A DNA stretch of 64,000 nucleotides. It comes from Achatina immaculata (lineage: Eukaryota; Mollusca; Gastropoda; Stylommatophora; Achatinidae). Below the pieces are notes generated by a model. The model did no database searches, was not told the origin of the DNA, and saw only the letters and a list, made by a program, of their open reading frames with translations. Location: NCBI GenBank assembly GCA_009760885.1, contig CM019704.1, positions 12,484,303 through 12,548,302 of the forward strand. Direction: 5' to 3'. Positions 43,590-53,711 of the stretch are shown here, piece after piece. The stretch's first letter is position 1; each line of letters starts with the position of its first letter. A program made the translations under genes and the position numbers.

Positions 43590-43751
43590 CTGCTTCCACC
43601 ACTCCTTGGTGGACTTTGAAATGACCTGAGTGTATGTGTTGCCCATCATGGCTATCAGCATGTTCAGGAGAAGGATAGGTACCAGGATCATGAAGAAAGC
43701 AAAGATGATCTTTGTCAGAGATGCATAATGTGCATCACTGAACGCATCATA
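43590..43751 (-). CDS. TRPV-family channel, S6 and TRP-box exon
   Basis: 162 bp, 54 codons, phase 0 at both ends (acceptor aatctgcag, donor gtgagg). It encodes [14 protein letters not shown], then the S6 helix [19 protein letters not shown] with the hallmark [11 protein letters not shown], and the TRP box start [10 protein letters not shown]. This is the most diagnostic part of the gene: [11 protein letters not shown] is characteristic of TRPV channels. S6 lines the ion pathway and holds the lower gate. The preceding exon ends in TLGEFK, giving the contiguous GEF-K-YDAF junction expected for invertebrate TRPV proteins. Whether it is an OSM-9/Inactive or OCR/Nanchung type I cannot decide from these exons. 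Confidence 0.93.
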
Positions 43752-43889
43752 CTGCAGATTAAATGCAGATTATTGACTACTTTCATCAAACTGCCAAAAT
43801 AATTAAAACACTAAACAAGTCATTAAACATGCTATTTTCTGTATCTATTTAAGTTAACATCTGTTTTCTACTATGTGACTTTACAGATG

Positions 43890-44105
43890 TCATAATGTGT
43901 GTGTGTGTGTCTAGAAGATGTCACTGTGTGTGTAGAAGATGTCATTATGTGTGTGTGTGTAAATGTCAATATGTGTATAGCAGATGTCTTTGTGTGTATG
44001 CATAAATTGGCACTGTGTGTATAAGATGTCTCTGTGCATGTGTGTAGATGTTGTTATTTGTGTAGAAGATGTCTCTGTGTTCAGTGTGTACCTAGAAGAT
44101 AACAT
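43890..44105. repeat. TG-rich degenerate minisatellite
   Basis: Irregular units contain gtgtgtgtgtgtctagaaga and tgtcactgtg. It looks like a dinucleotide tract that expanded together with a neighbouring agaagatgtc segment. It lies in the TRPV intron. Confidence 0.8.
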
Positions 44106-44159
44106 TGTTTTAGTTAGTTGATGGATCATCCTCATTACACATCAGACAATTTAGTCCTT

Positions 44160-44905
44160 AAGTGCTCCAATCCCATCTTCAATATTTCCATCAGTGTTTG
44201 GTGGCAGACGATCTTCTTTGCTTCCTCCTGCAGCACTCTTGTCTGGCCACTCCATGTTTGACGTTATGTTCCAGCCGTCTGTTCATGATCGCAGCTTCAG
44301 AACTGTTGCTTAAATCAGTGATTTGATAAGGTTCTCTATGTGCAATCAGGATATCAACATGGTCTGTCCACCCTCCACTGCGGCCATGCCAGCAAGTCTG
44401 TTCACCCTCTACTGTAGCCATGCCAGCAAGTCTGTCTGCTCGTTCGTTATCTCTCATGCCACCTGACCTGGCACAAAAATGAAACAGACTTTTGTCAACT
44501 GTGATCTTTTCAGTAACTTCAACCAGTACTTTCGTACCCAGCCTGACTCAGTCTTCCTGAGCATATTCATTGAGTCACTGAGAATACATGCCTGAATGAA
44601 GGTCTGTGTCTCCATTGCTTTGGTTACTGCCATGACCTCCATAGTCAGGCTACTTGTGGTCAGAGCAAAAGCACCACTGTCTTCCATCACTGTTCTCCCT
44701 CTAACCTGTGCTGTAAAAGCCCAAGCACTTTGCCTGTGTCTGACAATGGATCCATCTCTGTAGATGACCCCATCACATCCAGAACTCTCAGCAATCAAGG
44801 CCTGAACCTCTGCCTCCACAGCCAAAGGGTATTGCTGTCTGCAATCTCTATCCAAAGTGATGCATGCTGGGAAGGAAGTACAGTAGTCCGCTGGCATCAA
44901 AACCT
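44160..44905 (-). pseudogene. LINE RNase H domain fragment with 34-bp internal duplication
   Basis: The minus-strand frame 44900-44454 has VIYRDGSIVRHRQSAWAF (the family has TDGS, so a residue next to the catalytic Asp is changed), MEVMAVTKAMET, CILSDSMNMLRK and CFIFVPGQVA. The continuation has NERADRLAGMATVEG, IAHREPYQI and RRLEHNVKHGVARQECC. A 34-bp stretch (gccatgccagcaagtctg at 44383 and 44417) is present twice and shifts the frame. It is a remnant of a LINE like that at 23395-25370. Confidence 0.82.
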
Positions 44906-44974
44906 ATTCTTCACCAGGTTCTATGTCTTCAAGTGGACGGACCTGCTGAACAATGTCCTCTGCTTGCCCCATCC

Positions 44975-45125
44975 AGGATTATCAGTGAATACATGATTAC
45001 ATTACTGTAAAATACAGTAACATTTGATCAGTGAATACATGCTTACATTACTGTAAAATACAGTAATATTTTATCAGTGAATTCATGCTTACATTACTGT
45101 AAAATACAGTAACATTTCTGTAAAC
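44975..45125. repeat. ~47-bp repeat, 3 copies
   Basis: Units contain atcagtgaatacatgcttac and attactgtaaaatacagtaa. Each contains the short palindrome ttactgtaaaatacagtaa. Confidence 0.88.
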
Positions 45126-45300
45126 ATATTTAAAATACAATTTCTAATATTATCTTCATGTATGTATGCACGCACATACACTAACAGTCTTATGCAAACC
45201 ACTGGTGGCACAGTTCACTAATATTATGTGTTACAAGGAGAAGAGACATGTTTACCTTCATTTTCAAATACTAACAGAACACAGATTAGCACAGTCAATC
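45126..45300. other. intron spacer
   Basis: Nothing supported. Confidence 0.4.
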
Positions 45301-45304
45301 AGTT

Positions 45305-48300
45305 AGTCACTTGCATGTCCCTTGCAGAACTTTGTCTTCCTAACAGCTCTCCTGTAGGCCTATCGGTTGTAAGCAAGATGCCCTGCTGCTGATGTATCCA
45401 TTTGCAGATCATCAATGATGTCTTGCAGCCATCTTCGCCTTGGTCTTCCTCTCTTTCTTTTTTCCATCTTCCAAGACTATCTTCTCTAAATTATCATGAC
45501 ATTTAATGTGTCCAAAATATTTAAATTTTCTCTGTTTAATCTTCCTTACTAGCCAGCCTTCTTCTATATTTAGTTCTTGTAGTGTGGATATATTTGTTCT
45601 TTTTTGGAGTCTTTGAAGGACTCTTCCATAGCATTTACATTCAAAGGAATTTATGTGTTTCTCAGCTGTTTTGTTAAGTGTTCAGATCTCACAGACATAT
45701 GTTGCGATGGGAAAGATGCATGCCCTTAATAATCTTATTTTTGTAGTTCTGTCTGTTCCTCTCCACAGCTTATTTAGTTGTTTTATTTTTTGAAGAGCGA
45801 TAGATGTCCTCCTTTTAATATCCCTCATTGCATCTCCATTATTAGTTAGTAATGATCCAAGATATTCAAAGCCCTCCACCTCTTCCAGTTTTTCCTCACT
45901 GATACATATTCCAGCTGCCTTGTTTGTTTTGTCAGTTGTCATCAATTTAGTTTTCTTTGCATTAAGATAAAAGATTTTGCTCTTCACTGTTCTTACAGAC
46001 TGACATAATTAGTTTTTCCATTCCTTTTTGTGTTGTGGACAGTAATACTGTGTCATCAGCATATCTAATCTCTGGTATTTCATAATCTCCAATTGTTATG
46101 GAATTGTAATATTCTTTGTCTACATCTTCTCTAACATTCCTCATTATATTTTCAATATATAAGTTAAATAAATAAAGTGACAGTATGCAACCCTGATGGA
46201 CCCTTTGTTTTATGTCAAACCAAGTTGTTGTTTCACCATTTATTCTTACTGTTGCTTGTTGGTCTAGATACAGCAGTGATGTTAATTGTATCAAATGTGT
46301 TGGAAATCCCATTTTTTCCATTATTTCCCACAGTTTCTGGTGTTGTACACAATCAAATGCCTTTGAATAGTCTATAAAAGATAAACATAGATTCACATTA
46401 AATTCTCTGCATTTCTCTATTATATTGAATATATGATCTCTTGTTCCTCTTCCTTGTCTAAAACCAGCTTGGACCATTTTGACTTCTTCTTGTATTTTCT
46501 TACAAAGTCTTACCCATTATGATTTTTAACAGAATTTTACTGGCATGACTAATCAGGGCAACAGTTCTGTAGTTTGTGCATAATTTCAGGTTATCATTTT
46601 TTTGGCAGTGGTATGAATATAGTTCTTTTCCATTCTTTTGGCCAAATACCTGAATGCTATATTTTTTTTACATAATGCATGACAGATTGTTGCACATTCC
46701 TTTCCTCCTGCTTTAATAAGTTCAGCCCATCACATCCTGGTGATTTAGCATTTTTCAGATTCTTTATTGTCCACAAAACTTCTTCTATTATTGGTTCGGG
46801 TTCTTTCTCCTCCAATAATAATTCACACTGTTGATTACTGCTTTCACAGTCGGTTGTTTCATACATTCCTCTGCACTATTCCTTTCATCTTTCTAGAATT
46901 TCCTCTGTCTCTGTCAAGGTCTTCCCGATCTTGTCACAAATTACATTAGTTTAGATGTGGCACTTCTTGTCAATGTCTTCATTTCTTTAAACATTTCACT
47001 ATCTCATTAAGAAGATAAGCTCTACGGTACTATACATGAGTTACAAAAAACAGTGAAATTTATCCAAGAGACAGGACTGCAGATATAGACAGACAATGCG
47101 AATGAAGAAGAAGAAGAAGAAGACTATCTCATCCACACTTTTGATGTCCTTCTATTCTTGTACAATCTTGTATGTATTATTTGTTGTTTTTTCTTACTTC
47201 TTTTGTTAGAGATTTATATTCCTCCCTGTTTTTATTTTTTACTTTCCATTTCATCTTCATTTCTCTACATAGTTTTATTAGTTCTAATGTGCCTGCTGTA
47301 ATCCATTCATTATTTTGTGTTTTCTTTACTGGAAATGTATCTTTAACAGCTGTTATTAAGATATCTCTGGCCTGTGTAGCCAGTTCATCAGGTGTCATCT
47401 CCTCAGTGTCTCAAAAGAGCTCTTCACTTCAACTTCTGGTGTTTTTGTAACATCAAAGCGGGGGAGTGGTCTTGATCCCGTAACTGTCTTTTTTATCTTT
47501 ATCTTCATGTCTGCTATTAATAACTCATGGTCCATGTCACAGTCGGCACCTGGTAGACTTTTTGCTGATGTTATATTTGACCTCCACCTTCTTTGCACTA
47601 AAATGTAATCTATTTGATTCTTGGTTTTCCCATCAGGTGATGTCCATGTGTAAAGTCATCTCCAAAGAATAGGACCACTGTACCCTACCACGCATGATTG
47701 TAAAAGGCGACTAAGGAGGGTTCAGCATAGGGCCAGCAACAATTATTGAGGAAAGACACTGGCGATGGTTGGGACATGTGCTCCGAATGACTGACAACTC
47801 ACTACCAAAAATAGCACTAAGATGGACACCACAGGGGAGCAGAAGTAAGGGTAGACCAAAAGAGACATGGAGAAAAACAACAGAAAGGATGTTGAGCAAT
47901 AGAGGGCTCACCTGGGCAAGAGCAGAAAAAAAGGCGAAGGACAGGCATTTGTGGAAAACCCTTGCGGAAGCCCCATGTGCCCTGGGCACTTAAGGTTCAG
48001 AGAGAGAGAGAGAGATACTAAACTATACTAAATTTCTCCAAAAATATCTTTTGTTTTCTGCTCTTTCTGTTCCAATTTTTGCATTAAAATCGCCCATTAT
48101 TAATACAATATCGTTTTTTCGCATCTGGTCTATTGTCATTTGCAGTGTGTTATAAAAGTCTTCTACTTCCTCTTTTTCTGCTGCTGATGTAGGTGCATAT
48201 ATCTGGATAATTGTTACATTTCTAGAGTGCCTTTAAGTCTGATAGTGAAGATTCTATCACTTATTTGATTGTAACCTAGTAATGCTTTTAATGTTTATCT

Positions 48301-48486
48301 GTCCAAGTAAAAGCTCACTCCATTCTTTCCTCCTAATTCTTCACCAGAGTATATAAAAATACCATCATTTTCACTCTTGAAGTGTCCTGATCCTTTCCAC
48401 TGATGTTCGCATATTCCCAAAATGTGTATTCTCCCTCTTTCCATTTCATCACTTGTTATTTGATACCTTCTCTCATACATACTAAT
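45305..48486 (-). mobile_element. LINE-A, second copy (interrupted by LINE-D)
   Basis: It runs right to left. The endonuclease starts at about 48486 (MYERRYQITSDEMERGRIH, ICEHQWKGSGHFKSEND, then APTSAAEKEEV-type sequence and FNAKIGTERA-like sequence to 48025). It resumes at 47660 with KTKNQIDYILVQRRWRS and DCDMDHELL. The RT lies at 46870-45962: TIKNLKNAKSPGCDGL, AGFRQGRGTRDHIF, SFIDYSKAFDCVQHQK, QRVHQGCILSLYLFNLYIEN, IRYADDTVLLS. The C-terminus continues to 45305 with KAAGICISEEKLEEVEGFEY and RKRGRPRRRWLQDI-like sequence. About 100 bp of the endonuclease is missing at the LINE-D junction. Stops and frameshifts make it inactive. It lies in the pore-S6 intron of the TRPV gene, same strand. Confidence 0.88.
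47662..48018 (+). mobile_element. LINE-D 3' end inside LINE-A
   Basis: Encodes ATIIEERHWRWLGHVLRMTD, SLPKIALRWTPQGSRSKGRP, KETWRKTTERMLSNRGLTW and EAPCALGT with a stop, then an (ag)n tail. Its first ~70 bp (ctaccacgcatgattgtaaa near 47687) looks SINE-like rather than LINE. Orientation is opposite to the LINE-A host. Confidence 0.85.
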
Positions 48487-48654
48487 TACAAACACAGTAA
48501 CTGTGGAAATTAACATTAAATATAGAATAATAGTATAATAACTTCTCAAAGACACAAAGAATTGTACATACATATGATGACACAGCAACACACTCACAAG
48601 GATACATCTGATGTACAGAACGAAACCAAGAAACAGAGGAGCAGCATCTATTAA

Positions 48655-48893
48655 AATGAGAGAAGTACAATGACCTGGTCAAGCAACTGAGGCAGGGGGC
48701 AGGAGTCAGGGCAAAAGTGATAGCTGTAGAAGTGGGAGCAAGAGGATTCGTAGCAACATCAGCATATGACCTATGTAAGCAACTGGGCATAAAGGGACAA
48801 GCAAGAGCAAGGGAATTGAAAAGCCTTTCAGAAACAGCAAAAAAAGGCTTCATGCTGGCTGTGGAGTATGCGAAACAAGCAATGAGAACATAA
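48655..48893 (+). pseudogene. retroelement C-terminal domain fragment (VEVGARGF type)
   Basis: An open stretch reads EKYNDLVKQLRQGAGVRAKV, then IAVEVGARGFVATSAYDLC, KQLGIKGQARARELKSLSE and AVEYAKQAMRT with a stop at 48891-48893. The pattern VEVGxRGF...LGIxGQ occurs at the C-terminus of polyproteins of some animal non-LTR retroelements; I recognise the pattern but cannot name the family. Only this C-terminal end is present. Confidence 0.55.
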
Positions 48894-48943
48894 ATAATTT
48901 TGTTTGTCACAACAAATACCAGTCCTCCATAGTTACATTGCTA

Positions 48944-49037
48944 ATCCTCTGTAGCTAAATCGGTAAAGACACACTTTAAAAGTGCACTGCCAGCTGGAAG
49001 ATCATGGGTTCAATCCCGGGACAAAAAAAAAAAAAAA
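48944..49037 (+). repeat. tRNA-derived SINE head with A-tail
   Basis: tRNA-like sequence with an A-box-like tagctaaatcggt (48952-48964) and a B-box gggttcaatcc (49006-49016), followed by a run of about 15 A (49023-49037). The acceptor stem is not convincing and the long A-tail follows at once, so this is a retroposed SINE rather than a working tRNA gene. Confidence 0.7.
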
Positions 49038-49437
49038 GCAACAACTCACAAGACCTCTGGGAGTCATGACTCAGAGGGACCCACCCCCCTTAGTGTCATA
49101 AGTTTAATAGGGCCAAAACACTTGTCGGGGGGGGGGGTACTTCCTCTGATGATCTGAAGGAGTTGTGTTGTTGTTGCGCTTTCTACAGTAGAGAGTTTCC
49201 TACATAGATATGTTCAGTCTAGCAGCATCACTGTAGTTTGTAAATGTAATGCTTATGACCTCAGCAGCCTGTAGTGGCCATATTTGACCATTTTTCTGAT
49301 TTTTTCCTACAGGACCTTGGCCATAAGTTGATAAATGATTGTGCATGTGCGTGTGTGCATTCATGGGTGTGTGTGTGTGTACACACATATAACTCATATG
49401 CATATATATAAAAGAAATTGTTTTCTGTTAATGACAG
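49038..49437. other. intron spacer with G-run and (tg)n
   Basis: There is no gene. It contains a G-run near 49125-49137 and a short tg-rich tract near 49340-49385. Confidence 0.5.
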
Positions 49438-50285
49438 TTTACAGATCAGCGGTAGAGAACCTGCTTAATGTACAGCAACAGATCAGAGGTAGGGAACCTG
49501 CTTAATGTACAGCAACAGATCAGCAATAGGGAACCTGCTTAATGTACAGCAACAGATCAGCAATAGGGAACCTGCTTAATGTACAGCAACAGATCAGCAA
49601 TAGGGAACCTGGTTAATGTACAGCAACAGATCAGCAGTAGGGAACCTGCTCAATGTACAGCAACAGATCAGCAATAGGGAACCTGCTTAATGTACAACAA
49701 CAGATCAGCGATAGGGAACCTGCTCAATGTACAGCAACAGATCAGAGGTAGGGAACCTGCTTAATGTACAGCAACAGATCAGTGGCAGGGAACCTGCTTA
49801 ATGTACAGCAACAGATCAGTGGCAGGGAACCTGCTTAATGTACAGCAACAGATCAGAGGTAGGGAACCTGCTTAATGTACAGCAACAGATCAGTGGCAGG
49901 GAACCTGCTTAATGTACAGCAACAGATCAGTGGCAGGGAACCTGCTTAATGTACAGCAACAGATCAGAGGTAGGGAACCTGCTTAATGTACAGCAACAGA
50001 TCAGTGGCAGGGAACCTGCTTAATGTACAGCAACAGATCAGAGGTAGGGAACCTGCTTAATGTACAGCAACAGATCAGTGGCAGGGAACCTGCTTAATGT
50101 ACAGCAACAGATCAGAGGTAGGGAACCTGCTTAATGTACAGCAACAGATCAGTGGGTAGGGAACCTGCTTAATGTACAGCAACAGATCAGTGGTAGGGAA
50201 CCTGCTTAATGTACAGCAACAGATCAGTGGTAGGGAACCTGCTTAATGTACAGCAACAGATCAGCAGTAGGGAACTTGCTCTGTG
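49438..50285. repeat. 37-bp minisatellite, ~23 copies
   Basis: The unit contains cagatcagtggtagggaacc followed by tgcttaatgtacagcaa. Units are nearly identical, with alternating gtggcag, gaggtag and caatag sub-types. It lies in the pore-S6 intron of the TRPV gene. Confidence 0.95.
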
Positions 50286-50419
50286 CACAGAAAAGTATGG
50301 GAGTAAAGCAAAAAAAAAAATCTTGTTAAAACACTTCAGAGATGAGACAAAGAAAAATTCTACATACATAACTGAGGATACAGTCACAGAGAGAGGCAAT
50401 GCATAGCCACTCAAATATA

Positions 50420-50800
50420 AAGTATAACTCTGCAACTGATACATTTTACAGTCTCAGTAACATAAAAGAAGACACTATACAATCTCAGTAACATATAACA
50501 AGACATATTTTACAATCATAGTAACATACAACAAGACATTTTACAATCGTAGCAACATACAATACATTTTACGAGCTCAATTACAAAAAATATAACATTT
50601 ACAATATCAGTAACATACAATAAGACATATTTTACAATATCAGTAACATATAACAAGACATTTTACAATCTCATTTAAATAAAACATAACATTTTACAGT
50701 CTTAATAACATTCACCAAGATACATTCTACTATCAAGATACATTCTACAATCTTTGTTATATACAAGAAGACATTTTCACCACCTCAGTTACATACTAAA
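50420..50800. repeat. degenerate ~34-38-bp minisatellite
   Basis: Diverged units contain cagtaacatataacaagaca and ttttacaat. It is much more decayed than the array to its left. Confidence 0.75.
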
Positions 50801-50898
50801 GACATATTTTACTGGTTTAGTTCAACAAAACATGATATAGCAGTCAAGGCTACTGGTAAGTACTACATTAAAAAATATATAACCTCAGAATAATTCAC

Positions 50899-51017
50899 CT
50901 TGAACTCTCCCAGTGTCATCTGAAATAAGTTGAGAATTGTTTCAGGTAATGTGGCAAACTTGGCCAGGTCCTGGTTGAGAGTATCTGAAGCTGCTTCTTG
51001 AAACAGGAAATAGAATG
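50899..51017 (-). CDS. TRPV-family channel, pore exon
   Basis: 119 bp, entering in phase 1 (a G from the previous exon completes Ala) and leaving in phase 0. Acceptor accttcccag, donor gtgaat. It encodes FYFLFQEAASDTLNQD (turret), LAKFATLPETI and the pore helix with NLFQMTLGEFK. The MTLGEF stretch occupies the selectivity-filter position. The join to the previous exon gives GFTQ-A-FYFLF, and to the next GEFK-YDAF, both as expected for invertebrate TRPV channels. A 41-bp array starts about 15 bp upstream of its acceptor. Confidence 0.9.
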
Positions 51018-51029
51018 CTGGGAAGGTGA

Positions 51030-51720
51030 TAAATTTATGCTTTATCAGATACTTGGGTGGCTTTGAGATAAATATATGCTTTATTAGATACTTGGGTGGC
51101 TAAATATATGCCTTATTAGATACTTCTTATATATATCTTATATCTTTCCCGTGCCGTTAAATGTCACATAGGGCTCGAAAAGTAGTTCGCCAATTTTTCC
51201 TGTCTTCGGCGAGTCTTTCAACCTCATAAAAGGATTTTATGCCTGTTAATTTAGCCTCTCTTAATAATGTCCTTTTCAGAGTTTCACGCAGTCTGCCTCT
51301 TTTTCTTCAGCCTGTTGTGTTCCACTTGATAACTTGTTTTGGGATTCTCTGATCATTTCTTCTCATTAAGTGACCAACATATGTCCATCTCCTTTTCCTG
51401 ATCACCCATGAGACTGGTTGTTGTTCAGTCATCTGTCTTATCTCTTCATTGTTCTTGAATTCATTCCACTTGATGCAGAGCATTTTCCTTGGGCATTTGT
51501 TTTAAAAAGAGTCTAATTTCTTGTCTATTTCTTTAGTTGTTTTCCAGCTTTCGCATGCATAAATGAGGGTGGATATTACATTTGAATTGAATAGTCTTAA
51601 CTTGGTTTTTGTGCTTATAACTTTTGAATTCCATATGTTCTCAAGATTCTTGTTGTTGTATTATATACTTGGGTGGCTAAATATATGCTTTATTAGATAC
51701 TTGATTGGATTTAAGGCCTC
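51030..51720. repeat. 41-bp minisatellite next to the pore-exon acceptor, split by LINE-C
   Basis: Units contain atatgctttattagatactt followed by gggtggcta. Copies lie at 51030-51125 and 51655-51720 with LINE-C between them. On the minus strand each unit holds tatctaataaagc, which resembles a branch-point sequence (ctaat). Confidence 0.82.
51126..51654 (-). mobile_element. LINE-C 3' end (5'-truncated)
   Basis: Minus-strand C-terminus of LINE-C: NLENIWNSKVISTKTKLRLF, the CESWKTTKEIDKKLDSF-type segment, RKRRWTYVGHLMRRN and RKRGRLRETLKRTLLREA to a stop at about 51160, then the tatcttata tail. Inserted within the 41-bp array of a TRPV intron, same strand as the gene. Confidence 0.88.
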
Positions 51721-51887
51721 TAAGGTGTTCCTGGCAAAACTGTTATGTTGAAAGATTTCATAGAAAATTAACTTAGGATTTCTTACATTGACTATAAAAT
51801 AAAAGAAATGTTGAAACTATGGATGAAATTGAATTCTTGTTTAAGTGAGAAAATTGTACAACTTATTATTTACATGAGTGAAAAAAG

Positions 51888-52171
51888 GTAAAAGGTAAAA
51901 TTCTCGTTTCCATGCCATTAAGGCATATTGAAGAATACAGTGTTAGGCCCATATTTTCCATGACCTTCGGCACATGAACGTATGATGTGGTCAGTATCAC
52001 GCCTGGCCACTCAACCTTCCCAGAATGCTCTGGTACCCATTTTTAGAGGCTGGGTGAACCCCAGGGCCTTTTTTGGTGTGTACCTGAAAAAAATCCCAGT
52101 GCTGGGACTGAACCCAGTACCACCAGATTAGTAAACCGAGTGCCTAACCACTCAGCTAACCAGGTGGCCCA
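51888..52171 (-). repeat. tRNA-derived SINE
   Basis: On the minus strand the 5' end reads gccacctggttagctgagtg followed by gttaggc (A-box) and gtactgggttcagtcccagc (B-box). An unrelated body follows, and the element ends in a ttttaccttttacctttt-like simple tail (aaaggtaaaaggtaaaa on the plus strand). This tRNA head, body and simple tail layout is that of a SINE transcribed by RNA polymerase III. Confidence 0.8.
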
Positions 52172-52532
52172 TTTACCTGACTGAAGGAAAAATAAAAGTT
52201 GTACTGGAAAAGTTATAAGACAATTAAAAAATATTTTAAAAATGGAAGCTTCATATTAAGGAAAATACTGGGGAAATATATCTTTCAAGAAAGTGAGATA
52301 TTCTATATAGAAAATATTTATTTCAAGAGAAATATATAGAATTATTTTTTATATGAGAAATACTCTACATATTTGTGTGAAAATAGCATACTTCTATTAG
52401 TTAAAAAAAGTGTTAAAATTGGTAATTTAAGAAATGAATTTATTTATTTATTAAAAGTGAAAGAAATATTTATTTTTCCTTGGAAATTTGTTAAATTATG
52501 GACGAAAAGAAAAATAACTGTGAAGAACTTAC
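52172..52532. other. TRPV intron, AT-rich
   Basis: No further feature recognised between the SINE and the donor of the next exon. Confidence 0.5.
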
Positions 52533-52642
52533 CTTGGGTAAAGCCAGAAAGGAATATGACATAGATAATACCGAACCGAAACAAATCCCCAGCTATCATT
52601 TTGTATATCATTGTGACGAAAGGCCCAGTTAGGACGTAGCCT
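52533..52642 (-). CDS. TRPV-family channel, S4-S5 linker / S5 exon
   Basis: 110 bp, entering with the third base of a codon (acceptor gtcttacag) and leaving after the first base of a codon (donor gtaagtt). It encodes [19 protein letters not shown], then the S5 helix [17 protein letters not shown]. The GP(F)VxMIxxMxxxDLxRFxxIY pattern is the S4-S5 linker and S5 of TRPV channels, and it splices in frame to the pore exon. Exons encoding S1-S4 and the ankyrin repeats should lie at higher coordinates on this strand; I found none up to 64000. Confidence 0.9.
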
Positions 52643-52689
52643 CTGTAAGACAACCCATGTATACCACAGTGAGAAATACATCAATGTCA

Positions 52690-52945
52690 GGATGTTATCT
52701 TCAGAATCTCTTAGTTTGTTCTCAGTTTTCAGTGTGACAACATGATCTTTAGAATGTGTTTGTTCTCAGTTTCCAGTATGAGAACATGACCTTTAGAATG
52801 TGTTTGTTCTCATCTCAGTTTTCAATATGAAAACATGATCTTTAGAACATGATCTTTAGAATGTGTTTGTCCTCAGTTTTCAGTATGAAAATATGATCTT
52901 TAGAATGTGTTTGTTCTCAGCTTTCAGTATGAAAACATGATCTTT
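52690..52945. repeat. 44-bp minisatellite, ~6 copies
   Basis: The unit contains tgatctttagaatgtgtttg followed by ttctcagttttcagtatgaaaaca (written in two parts). It begins about 50 bp upstream of the S5 exon acceptor. Confidence 0.9.
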
Positions 52946-53159
52946 AGGATGTATTAATTTGCTCATAATGTATCGATAAAAACATAATCACTTATTTACT
53001 TGTTGACAATGTATTAATGTATGGACAATACCTTCTGAGTGTCTCAGTTTGTACATGTATGACCACAGCCTGTGAGTGTGCATTATGCAGCTAAAGATCA
53101 TGACAACTTTACAGACTGAAGACATATCATAAGATAACCAGACGATCTTTTCTAAGTTC

Positions 53160-53415
53160 AAATACAGGACACTCAATCAAGTGGGGGACTTTACAAATAT
53201 GGTACACTCAATCAAGTGGGGGACTTTACAAATATGGGTTATTCAACCAAGTGGAGGACTTTACAATATATGGGACACTCAATTAAGTAGGGACTTTACA
53301 AATATGGGACACTCAATCAAGTACAGGACTTTACAAATTTGGGACACTCAATCAAGCAGAGGACTTTACAAATATAGGACACTCAATCAAGTGGGGGACT
53401 TTACAAATATACGAA
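53160..53415. repeat. ~35-bp minisatellite, 7 copies
   Basis: The unit contains cactcaatcaagtgggggac followed by tttacaaatatggga. Confidence 0.92.
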
Positions 53416-53492
53416 ACAGATCATGTCAAATCTCTACAGATGGAATTTACTTCAAAATAACAACTTTTCCCCTAAGATAATTTAAAAATTCC

Positions 53493-53632
53493 AGGCATTC
53501 CTGAACTTGTGGTGATCAAAGATTAGAATATTTGTTTTAAGGGCATTTCCAAGCATGTGGTGATCAAAGATTAGAATATTTAAGGGCATTTCTGAACATG
53601 TGGTGATCAAAGATTAGGATATTTGTTTTAGA
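53493..53632. repeat. ~50-60-bp repeat, 3 copies
   Basis: Units contain gtggtgatcaaagattagaa followed by tatttgttttaagggcattt; the middle unit is shorter. Confidence 0.85.
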
Positions 53633-53711
53633 ATAGGGGACATTTAGGCATCCTGACTGAAGTAACACAATTCCTTGGACAAATCCTAAAATAAGGAAGT
53701 CCCATCTAATG

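Noticed and set aside
48944..49022. Functional tRNA gene
   Set aside because: A and B boxes are present but the acceptor stem does not pair well and an A-tail follows directly, as in SINEs.
52988..53176. Possible upstream TRPV exon on the minus strand
   Set aside because: The frame has hydrophobic residues but lacks recognisable S1-S4 or ankyrin motifs, and no splice sites give the phase required by the exon at 52642.
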